18,514 nt of DNA. It comes from CAZYWA01 sp964650975 [NCBI: uncultured bacterium]. GTDB lineage: Bacteria; JADJOY01. The stretch spans positions 1 to 18,514 of the forward strand of contig CAZYWA010000105.1 of assembly GCA_964650975.1 (NCBI GenBank), in the 5' to 3' direction. Both the position numbers and the translations under genes were made by a program. The notes beneath the pieces are model-generated. The model saw only the letters and a list, made by a program, of their open reading frames with translations. It made no database searches and was not told where the DNA came from. Shown in pieces: positions 1 to 7,400 of the stretch (positions are counted from its first letter, which is position 1; every line of letters begins with the position of its first letter).

Positions 1-419
1 GCCTCGCCGCCGCCAAGCAGGTAGAACCGGCCGGTGTTGAAATCGAAGTTGTAGCGAAGCGCCAAGCCGAGGGTCCAGTCTTCGAGGTCCGCCTTGACGT
101 CGAAGCTATCGCGGATGCCTTTGCAAAGCTCCGTGCCCCCATTGCCGAAACCGTTCCCGCCCGCGAGCGTCGCGCAGTCGGCCGCGTTGTACTTGGCGTA
201 GTTGCCGGTGAACTCGAGGGCCAAGCCGCTTGCCCCGAGACCCGCGAAGTCGATACCCACCGTGCCGCCGTAGCTCAGGTCGTCGTCCAGTGAGTTGTTC
301 CCGAGCACGAAGTTGTAGCCGACCTGGCCGCCGATGTAGGGCTGCGCCGCCCGCGCTTCGGAACACAGGGCCAGCGGGAGCGCGCCTGCGAAGAACATCA
401 AGAGTCTGGATCGATTCAT
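1..419 (-). CDS. Outer-membrane beta-barrel protein, N-terminal part (runs off left edge)
   Basis: About 139 residues are visible and the gene continues beyond the window. Residues 1-25 form a signal peptide: basic MNRSR, a hydrophobic core, then SEARA before AQPYIGG. The mature part has the small outer-membrane barrel pattern of alternating aromatic and Gly residues (YIGGQVGYNF; LSYGGTVGIDF; GLALEFTGNYAKYN; WTLGLALRYNFDF; RFYLLGGG). This resembles the OmpA-like/OmpW-like beta-barrel superfamily, but I cannot name the family. A Gly/Asn-rich loop between two strands carries Cys82 and Cys99, which could form a disulfide in an exposed loop. The ATG at 419 is preceded by an AAGGGG Shine-Dalgarno about 8 nt upstream. 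The gene diverges from the DUF3309 gene and has its own sigma-54-like site at 481-496. Barrel class is fairly sure; function is unknown. Confidence 0.8.
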   Translation of the reverse strand, partial: MNRSRLLMFFAGALPLALCSEARAAQPYIGGQVGYNFVLGNNSLDDDLSYGGTVGIDFAGLGASGLALEFTGNYAKYNAADCATLAGGNGFGNGGTELCKGIRDSFDVKADLEDWTLGLALRYNFDFNTGRFYLLGGGE

Positions 420-480
420 CGTCATCCCCTTCGCACGAGCGCGGGTCGCGGACCCACGCGTTGCGTCCAGTCTGCGCGTG

Positions 481-496
481 AGCAAGGCCGGTGCCG
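481..496 (-). promoter_or_regulatory. Sigma-54-type -24/-12 promoter (site A)
   Basis: The minus strand reads CGGCACCGGCCTTGCT, with GGCAC at -24, TTGC at -12 and exact GG-N10-GC spacing. It points at the beta-barrel gene; the predicted start of transcription is near 470, giving a leader of about 51 nt. The known sigma-54 consensus is TGGCACG-N4-TTGCA. Match by eye only. Confidence 0.5.
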
Positions 497-509
497 GCGT
501 TGCGTCGGT

Positions 510-521
510 ATTTGTCGAATG
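510..521. promoter_or_regulatory. AT-rich half-palindromic box (ATTTGTCGAATG), putative activator site
   Basis: This belongs to a recurring 12-mer with consensus NTTTGTASAAAN. It lies between the divergent sites A and B, about 125 bp upstream of the predicted start of transcription for B. AT-rich words of this kind stand out in this GC-rich spacer. The role as an enhancer-binding-protein site is inference. Confidence 0.25.
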
Positions 522-584
522 AGTCCGCTGGACCCGGGCGTCGGTCGCGGCGGTCGCGGGACCCTCGCGATCGCGACGCGCGCG

Positions 585-596
585 ATTTGTAGATTC
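585..596. promoter_or_regulatory. AT-rich box (ATTTGTAGATTC), putative activator site
   Basis: It shares TTTGTAGA exactly with the box at 8542-8553. It lies about 120 bp upstream of the predicted start of transcription for site A and about 50 bp upstream of that for site B. With the box at 510-521, each divergent promoter has one box at about -120 to -125. Its role is inference. Confidence 0.25.
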
Positions 597-613
597 TCCC
601 GGCTTCCGCGTAC

Positions 614-629
614 GGGCACGTCGCTTGCC
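614..629 (+). promoter_or_regulatory. Sigma-54-type -24/-12 promoter (site B)
   Basis: GGGCACGTCGCTTGCC matches TGGCACG-N4-TTGCA at every position except the first and last, with GG-N10-GC spacing. The predicted start of transcription is near 640, about 50 nt before the DUF3309 ATG. It would drive DUF3309 and DUF4142, and possibly tamA-tamB by read-through. Confidence 0.6.
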
Positions 630-689
630 TCTCGAAGATCACAGGCTACGTGCGAAAGCAGATGAGAACGAGCTGAAAGGAGCCGCGAC

Positions 690-845
690 ATGGTGAGCTC
701 GATCGCCTTTCTGGTGTTGCTCGTGACGCTGATCGCGGCGGTTCCCGCGTGGCCCTACAACCGCGGCTGGGGCTTCGCGCCGAGCGGGGTCGTCGCGATC
801 TTGCTGGCTCTCGCCGCGTTCCTCGGGGTCAACGGCTGGCTGTGA
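690..845 (+). CDS. DUF3309 family small membrane protein
   Basis: This 51-residue protein has two hydrophobic segments (about residues 3-16 and 30-50). They flank the signature region WPYNRGWGFAPSG, which corresponds to the conserved 'PxWxxSRxWGYxPSG' core of DUF3309. The family is of about this size, lies in the inner membrane and has no assigned biochemical function. AAAGGAG sits 7 nt before the ATG, a strong ribosome binding site that fixes the start. The DUF4142 gene follows after 23 nt, so the two are probably co-transcribed from the sigma-54-like site at 614-629. The gene is easy to miss because of its length. Family assignment is from motif recognition. Confidence 0.8.
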   Translation: MVSSIAFLVLLVTLIAAVPAWPYNRGWGFAPSGVVAILLALAAFLGVNGWL

Positions 846-868
846 CCGCAACGAGCCGCGTGTGATCC

Positions 869-1432
869 ATGAAGGTGATGCCTTTCTCGATCATGGCGGC
901 CACCTGGCTCGCCGTCGGCAGCGCTTCCTCTGCGGATGCTCACGCCCCGCAGACCTCGTTGAGCCGGGCCGACCAGAAGTTTCTCCAAAGGGCCTCGCAA
1001 GCGACTCGACTGGAAATCGCGCTCGGACACCTCGCGGCCGAGAAGGGATCGAGCTCGGGCGTGAAGGAATTCGCTCGACGCGTGGTCGACGACCACACGA
1101 GGATCGAGGACGAGATCGAGAGGGTTGCGATGGAGAAAGGCCTGGCCCTCGATGACTCGGCGCCGAAATCGAAAGACGACGATCCCAATCCGATGGGTCT
1201 CGACTCGGCGGGCCGCAAGACGGTCCTCGCGCTCTCCAAGTCGAGTCGCGGTGGGTTCGACCACAGCTACCTGGAGCGCATGATCCTGGAGCACACGAAG
1301 ACGGTGAAGGACTTCGAGGACCAGTCGAGGAACGCCCAGAACGGCGACGTGAGGTCGCTCGCGGCGGCGGCGCTGCCGGTGCTGCAGGGCGACTTGAGAA
1401 TGGCGAAGGCCGCTCGGAAGAGCGGAGGCTGA
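869..1432 (+). CDS. DUF4142 family periplasmic protein
   Basis: The 187-residue protein begins with a signal-peptide-like segment (residues 1-26, ending ADAHA). It then shows the helical DUF4142 pattern: an early helix with EIALGHLAAEKGSSSGVKEFA (about 49-69), RRVVDDHTRIEDE (70-82), YLERMILEHTKTVKDFE (134-150) and a final helix with AAALPVLQGDLRMA (165-179). DUF4142 proteins are exported, all-helical and ferritin-like in fold; their role is not established, though many respond to stress. The last helix has Asp where the family usually has His (LPxLxxHL). The start has little Shine-Dalgarno; an in-frame ATG at 878 is a less likely alternative. It lies 43 bp before tamA, which suggests an envelope link. 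Confidence 0.8.
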   Translation: MKVMPFSIMAATWLAVGSASSADAHAPQTSLSRADQKFLQRASQATRLEIALGHLAAEKGSSSGVKEFARRVVDDHTRIEDEIERVAMEKGLALDDSAPKSKDDDPNPMGLDSAGRKTVLALSKSSRGGFDHSYLERMILEHTKTVKDFEDQSRNAQNGDVRSLAAAALPVLQGDLRMAKAARKSGG

Positions 1433-1448
1433 AGAAAGGCGCGCTCCC

Positions 1449-1464
1449 GGGCCTACTTTTTGCA
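1449..1464 (+). promoter_or_regulatory. Weak sigma-54-like element before tamA (site I)
   Basis: GGGCCTACTTTTTGCA has a perfect TTGCA -12 box, a T-run before it and GG-N10-GC spacing, but the -24 half is poor (GGCCT instead of GGCAC). The predicted start of transcription would fall at about 1474-1476, at the GTG start codon itself. It is either a leaderless start or chance. Confidence 0.2.
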
Positions 1465-1475
1465 TCACCAGTGCC

Positions 1476-4421
1476 GTGTGGTTGGCTCGGCCCAGGTGGA
1501 TCGTGGTGCTCGTAGCGAGTGCGCTGGCTGCGCGAGCCGCGGGCCAGACTCCGGATTCCGGAGCACCCGTGCTCACCGATCTTTCGTTCGCGACCAGCGA
1601 CGATCTGCCACTCGATGGAATCCGCGACGCGCTGAGCTGGAATCCCGGCACGCGCCTCGATGAGCACGAGATCCAGCGCGGGCTCGCGCGGCTGGGGGCG
1701 CTGCCGTTCCTGGTGCCGTCCCAGCGCACGGACCTCGAGCTCGAGCCCCGGCCCGACGGAGTGCGCGCGACGCTTCGTCTCGCGAGACGTGACGTGGTGC
1801 ACGATCTCTCGTTCCACGGGTTGCTTCCGATCTTCGATCGCGAGGCGCGCAGCGCGCTGCGCATGCGGATCGGCGATCCCTTCGACCCCGCGGACCTGCC
1901 CAACGAGACCACGCGACTCGAGAAGCTGGCGGCGCGGAACGGCTTCTCCAGCACCTCCTGCAAGGTGAAGCAAGAGCCCGCCGAGCACCACTCGGTGGAC
2001 CTCATCTATCGCTGCTGGCGAGGGCGCTGGCTCACGGTCCGGAACGTCGACGTCGAGGGAGCCACCGCGGTTCCCCCGAGCGAGGTGGCGTTCCTCATGC
2101 GCCCGTGGTTCTTCTTCACCCAGGACGACTTCGAGCAGCGGCTGATGCGGGTGCGCGACCGCTTTCGCCGCGCCGGCTACGTGCGGGCGCGCATCGTCAA
2201 GAAGGAGATCCACCCGGACCCCGAGACCGGAAACGTCGATGTGGTGATCGGGATCGAGCAGCAGAAGCAGCTGGTCGTGCACTTCGACGGCAACCAGGCG
2301 CTCACCGCCGACGATCTCGACGACGAGCTGCCGTTTCGCCGCGAGGGCGGCTACGGCACGTTCCTGGTGGACGAGGGAGCGGAGGCGATTCGCAAGGCCT
2401 ATCAGAGGGCCGGCTATCCCGATGCGAGCGTCACCTCGGAGCGCACCGAGGGACCGGATCGCGTCGAGGTTCGCTATCACGTGACCGAAGGCGAGCCGCG
2501 CTCGCTCTCCACGGTGCGGTTCAACGGCAATGCGTCGGTCTCCCCGCGCAAGCTGCGGGCGTTGCTGCAGAGCCGCAATCGTCGCTGGCTGGTGCTGGCG
2601 CCACGGCTTCAGGACGACGTGCTGGAGAGCGATCGGGCGACCATCGAGGATCACTACCGCGAGCTCGGCTTCGTGAACGCGCACGTCGCGTTTCCCGAGC
2701 ATCACTCCGTGGACGGCCACGTCGAGGCGCTCTTCACCATCGACGAGGGTGCCAAGGCGAGCGTCACTCGCGTGGAGCTCGAGGACATCCCCGCGTCGGT
2801 GGCCGCGCTGGTGCCGAAGGAGGCGCCCGTGGCGGTGGGCGATCCGTACGTCGCGCAGCGGGTCGAGACGTGGCGCGAGGAGCTCGAGAAGGCGTTTCAG
2901 ACCGACGGCCACCTACGCGCCGTGGTGGGCGTGGTGGAGGACTGGAGCGAAGCGATGGACTCGGTCGGCCTGCGCGTCACCGGCTACCCGGGTCCACAGT
3001 TCCTGGTGGGGACGGTCTTCACCGTGGGCGGCGAGAACGTGCGCCAGGACCTGCTCGATCGCTCGACCTACCTCAAGCGCGGCCGCGAGCTCAGCCCCGA
3101 GGCGATCGTCCACACCCACGAGGACCTGCGCGAGCTCGACGTGTTCGAGTCGATCCGCATCCGGCCGATCGGGCTCGGCAACGCGCGCTTCGCGGGCGGC
3201 GGGCACGACGCCGGAGCCGAGCAGCAGCCACCCGCGGCCGACGGCACCGTCACCCCGGGCGCCGAGCCGCCCGAGCCCGGCGGCGAGCCGGCCGCGACGT
3301 CCGCAGCCGCTCCCGCGGCGCCATCTCCAGCGGCCACGCCCCCGAACAGCACGACACCGAAGCAGGAGCCGCCGGAGAAGCGCGAAGAGGACGCGGGCAG
3401 TGACGGCGGGCGCACCGTGCCGGTGGTGATCGAGCTGCGCGAACAGCCTCGCATCCGCTTCGATGTGGGACCGAGCTACGACACCGACCGAGGCGCCGCC
3501 GCCCACGTGACACTCGAGACCATCAACCTCCTCGACCGGGCGGTGACCCTGCACACCGACGGAACCTACGGCGAGAAAGACCGCGAGGCGTCGGTCACGC
3601 TGAGCGAGCCGCGGCTGCTGGATCAGCACGTGCGGGGCTCGCTCCTGGTGTCGTGGAAGGACCAGGACTTTCCCGCGTTCGACCGGCGCGAGTTCGACAG
3701 CGGCGTCGAGCTCAAGCGCGAGCTGGTGCCCAAGCTCGTGGGCACCGTCGGGCTCGACTACAAGATCAGCGACATCACCAACGTCACCAGCTTCGACCCG
3801 GAGGCGCCGCGCGCCGGGATCTCGCACGAGCTCGTGTGGAGCACCGGTGTGGCGTGGGACTCGCGCAACGACCTGCTCTACCCGTCGAGCGGCGACTACC
3901 TGGCCGGCTCGATCGGCATCGCCGCGCGCACCCTGGTGAGCGACGACAACTTCGTGCGCCTCGACGCGCAGGCACGGCACTACCACATCCTCGCCGATCA
4001 CCTGGTGGGAGTGCTGTCGGCGCGCATCACCGACGTCGCGCTCTACGGCTCGACCCGCGACGTGCCGACGCCCGAGCTCTTGTTCGCCGGCGGCGCCAGC
4101 TCGGTGCGCGGCTTCGAGGAAGACCGCCTCGGCCCGCTCGACGACCATGGCCGGCCGCTGGGAGGCGGCAGCCGGCTGGTGGCGAGCGCCGAGCTGCGCT
4201 TCCCGCTGGTCGCGATCCTCGAGGGAGCGGTGTTCACCGACGCGGGCAGCGTGACCACCGACATTTCCTCGCTCTTCGGTCACCTCGAGCCCACGGCCGG
4301 CGTTGGAGTCCGGGCGCGCACCCCGGTGGGACCGGTGCGTCTCGACGTGGGCTACCAGCTCGAGCCGAATCCACCGCTCGCCCGCTGGGCGCTGCACTTC
4401 TCGTTCGGCTACCCGTTCTGA
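1476..4421 (+). CDS. tamA: Omp85/TamA-like outer-membrane assembly protein with about seven POTRA domains
   Basis: This 981-aa member of the BamA/TamA superfamily would insert or assemble outer-membrane proteins with TamB. After a signal peptide (about 1-23) I see POTRA-like units near 32-104, 105-183, 185-263, 264-341, 342-427, 428-505 and 507-657. The last is split by a Pro/Ala/Glu-rich insertion at about 571-646. The barrel (about 658-981) contains the loop-6 motif VRGF (877-880) and ends in the beta-signal-like FSFGYPF with terminal Phe. Known TamA has three POTRAs and about 580 residues; BamA has five and about 800. The adjacent tamB favours a TamA role, but a divergent BamA is possible. 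The only cysteines, Cys162 and Cys180, both lie in POTRA 2. The start is GTG with no clear Shine-Dalgarno; it is preferred because it preserves the signal peptide. TamB follows after 40 nt. Confidence 0.85.
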   Translation: MWLARPRWIVVLVASALAARAAGQTPDSGAPVLTDLSFATSDDLPLDGIRDALSWNPGTRLDEHEIQRGLARLGALPFLVPSQRTDLELEPRPDGVRATLRLARRDVVHDLSFHGLLPIFDREARSALRMRIGDPFDPADLPNETTRLEKLAARNGFSSTSCKVKQEPAEHHSVDLIYRCWRGRWLTVRNVDVEGATAVPPSEVAFLMRPWFFFTQDDFEQRLMRVRDRFRRAGYVRARIVKKEIHPDPETGNVDVVIGIEQQKQLVVHFDGNQALTADDLDDELPFRREGGYGTFLVDEGAEAIRKAYQRAGYPDASVTSERTEGPDRVEVRYHVTEGEPRSLSTVRFNGNASVSPRKLRALLQSRNRRWLVLAPRLQDDVLESDRATIEDHYRELGFVNAHVAFPEHHSVDGHVEALFTIDEGAKASVTRVELEDIPASVAALVPKEAPVAVGDPYVAQRVETWREELEKAFQTDGHLRAVVGVVEDWSEAMDSVGLRVTGYPGPQFLVGTVFTVGGENVRQDLLDRSTYLKRGRELSPEAIVHTHEDLRELDVFESIRIRPIGLGNARFAGGGHDAGAEQQPPAADGTVTPGAEPPEPGGEPAATSAAAPAAPSPAATPPNSTTPKQEPPEKREEDAGSDGGRTVPVVIELREQPRIRFDVGPSYDTDRGAAAHVTLETINLLDRAVTLHTDGTYGEKDREASVTLSEPRLLDQHVRGSLLVSWKDQDFPAFDRREFDSGVELKRELVPKLVGTVGLDYKISDITNVTSFDPEAPRAGISHELVWSTGVAWDSRNDLLYPSSGDYLAGSIGIAARTLVSDDNFVRLDAQARHYHILADHLVGVLSARITDVALYGSTRDVPTPELLFAGGASSVRGFEEDRLGPLDDHGRPLGGGSRLVASAELRFPLVAILEGAVFTDAGSVTTDISSLFGHLEPTAGVGVRARTPVGPVRLDVGYQLEPNPPLARWALHFSFGYPF

Positions 4422-4461
4422 GCGCTCAGACCGCCACCTGAGATGAAAGCAGAGACCCGCC

Positions 4462-7400
4462 ATGCGTCGCGCTCTCCGGATCGGCCGCGGCGTCGCGATC
4501 GCGCTCGTGGCGCTGGTCGCGGCGGCGGTGGGGATCGTCATCGCGGTGATCGTGAACGATTCGCTGCTGGCGCGAGTGCTGCCGCGCGCGGCGCGCTGGG
4601 CCGGCTACGAGCTTCGGGTGGGCCGCGTCGAGCACCGGCTCGGGAAGAGCTTGGCCCTCGAGAACCTGGTGCTCTCGGTGAAGGACCAGCCGCCGCTTCT
4701 CGAGGCGCGCGACGTGCGCGTCGACTACTCGCTCGCCATGCTCGTCCACGGAGTCGTCGAGCTTTCGACGGTCACCATCGACGAGCCTTCGGTTCACCTG
4801 GTGCGGCTCGAGGACGGCACGCTGGCCGGCTTCGCCAGCAAGCCGGCTTCGCCTTCGCCCGCCGTGGCCAAGCCGCTGCTGCCGCTGCCGGTGCGATTCG
4901 GCCACGTGGAGTTGCGCCACGGTGAGCTCGACTTCGACGATCGTGCCGCGAAGAAGCGCTACGGCGCTGGCGGAGTCGGGCTGAGCCTCGAGGGCGGTCC
5001 CGACCCGGCGCACGCCGACCTGGGTCTCGACGTCGCTCGTGCCACTCTCGACACCCAGTCGCTCGGCCCTGTCACGCTGCGGGGAGCGGTCGACGGCGAT
5101 CGGGTGTCGCTCGCTTCCCTCGATGTGAGAGACGGCCGCGGCTCGGTGACGCTCTCCGGCAGCTACGACCTCGCCAAGTCGTCGGTCGACGCGCGGGCGG
5201 ACGTCGCCGCGCTGGCCCTGGCACCGATCCTGGCGGCATTCGGAGTCACGGCGGAGCTTCCGGACCCGATCGACGGCACGATCCGCGCGAGCGGCGCGCT
5301 CGACGGTGAGCTCACCGCCAGTGCCAGCCTCTCGGGGCCCTACCGCGAGGCGCCGCTCGAATGCACGCTCGACGCTCGCGGCTCGATCCGCGATGTGCGC
5401 TCGCTCTCGGCCGCCGTGCGCTGGTCGGGAGCGCAGGCCACTGCCGACGGTCGCCTCGATCTCGCCGGCGCGGGCAGCGATCTCGCGGTGCGGCTCGACG
5501 CCGATTCGCTCGATCCCCTCGCCAGGATCCCGCCGCTCGCGGATCTACGCGGGCGCGCGGCGCACCTGAGCGCCCGGGTCACGGGCCCGCTCGCCACTCC
5601 TCACGTGGAGATCCGGGATTCGAGCGTCGAGACGCTCACCTACGCGACCACCTCGGTCACCAAGCTGCGGCTCGACGGCTCGGTCGAGGCACCCGCCGGC
5701 GCGCTCGCGGCCACCGTCGCCTTCGACCAGCTCGCCACCGGCGACACCCGGCTCGGCGCCGGCCACGTGGATGCGAGCGGCACCCTCGCCGCGCCGGTGC
5801 TGCACGTGGAGATCGGTCCCGAGCTGCGCGCCGACGCTCGCTACGACCGGCAGGCGAGTCACGTCGAGGTCCACGCCCACGGTCCCGAGCTACCGCTCGA
5901 TCCGTTCCTCGCGCTGGCCGGGCTGCGCGGTGCCTCGGGCTCGGCCACCAACCTAGTGGCAGACGTGGAGGGCGATCCGTCGAACCTGGCCAGCCTGCGC
6001 GGCCAGGCGCGGATCGAAAAGCTCTCGCTTCGATCGGGCGGCTCGCGGATCGAGAGCAGCCGCCCGATCGCGCTCGAGCTGGCGGATGGGCTCGCCAACG
6101 TCGACGCGGAGCTGCGGGTGGGCGCCGGCACGATCGCGATCTCGGGAAGCGTTCACACCGCGGAGCGAACCCTCGACGCGAAGCTCGACACCGATCTCGA
6201 CCTGGCCGCGCTCTCCGGCTTCACGCGGCCGTTCGTGCCGGACCTCACCAAGCTGAGCGGCCACGTCACGGCGCACGGCTCCGCCACGGGCGCCTTCGCG
6301 AAGCTGGTGCTCGACGCGCGCGCCACCGCGACCGGCGTCGCGATCGAGCGCGGCGCCGGGGATCTCCCGGCCAGCGAGCGGCCGTCCGCGGCGATCGGCA
6401 AGATCGAGGCCAGCGTATCCGGGCCCCTCGATGGCTTGAACGGACAGGTCGACGTGACGTCGGGATCGGCGAGCGTCTCCGGGCGGAGCATCGCGAGTCT
6501 CGAGGCGCACGTGACGTCACGAGCGGGCAACTTCGAGCTCAGCCGGCTCGCCGCGGTGGCCGACGGAGTTCCGATCGAGGCGCGCGGGCGCTTGACCCGC
6601 GATCGCACGCTGGAAGGCGTGACCGTGGAGGTGCGCGCCACGCCCCTGCAGCACGTTCCCGAGCTCGCCGATTCGGGCGTCACCGGGAATCTGACCCTCA
6701 CCGCGACGGCGTCGGGCCCGATGGCGGAACCGGTGATGCACGCCACCGCCTCGGTTCCGGATCTCGCATATCGCGCGCGCTCCCTCGGCGCGCTGGCGCT
6801 CGACGCCGGCCTGGAGCACGACCGGATCACCGCCGATGCGCGCCTGCCGCAGAACGGCTCCGCCAAGGGCACGGCCGAGCTCAGCGGCAAGCGTTCGTTC
6901 GACGTCGAGCTCGACCTTCCCGGCCTCGACCTCGACCCGGTCTTCGCGACCCTCGCGAGCCGCCTGCCTCCGGCGCTCGCGGATGCGCGCGGCAAGGTCG
7001 TTGCCCACGGCCGCGTCACGGGCCAGCTCTCCGACCTGGCCGCGCTCGAAGGCACGCTGACGCTTTCGACACTCCACCTCGAGGCCGCCGGTAAGCAGGT
7101 GGATCTGGCGCACCCGACCGACGCGCGGCTGGGCAGCGGCCATGTCGACGTCCCCGAGCTGGCGCTCGAGCTGGGAGACGGCGGGCGGCTGCGCGCCGAG
7201 GCGCACGGCACCCGCGACGCGCTCGACGGCGCGCTCACGCTCGATCTCGATCCGCAATGGTTCAACCCCTTCCTGCAGGGCACCGAGCTGGGCAGCGGGA
7301 AGATCGACGCGTCGGTCCGCTTCCAGTGGGCCCATCAGGCGTTCACCGCCGACGGGCCGATCCACGTCGCGGTGTCGTCGGTGAGCGTTCGGGACTTCCC

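Noticed and set aside
565-576. TCGCGATCGCGA palindrome
   Set aside because: CG-rich words of this type recur in this genome, including inside tamB, so no special role can be argued from one copy.
755-2912. Long open frames on the minus strand opposite DUF4142 and tamA
   Set aside because: Arg/Ala/Pro-rich products typical of antisense frames in GC-rich coding DNA; the plus-strand products have clear domains.
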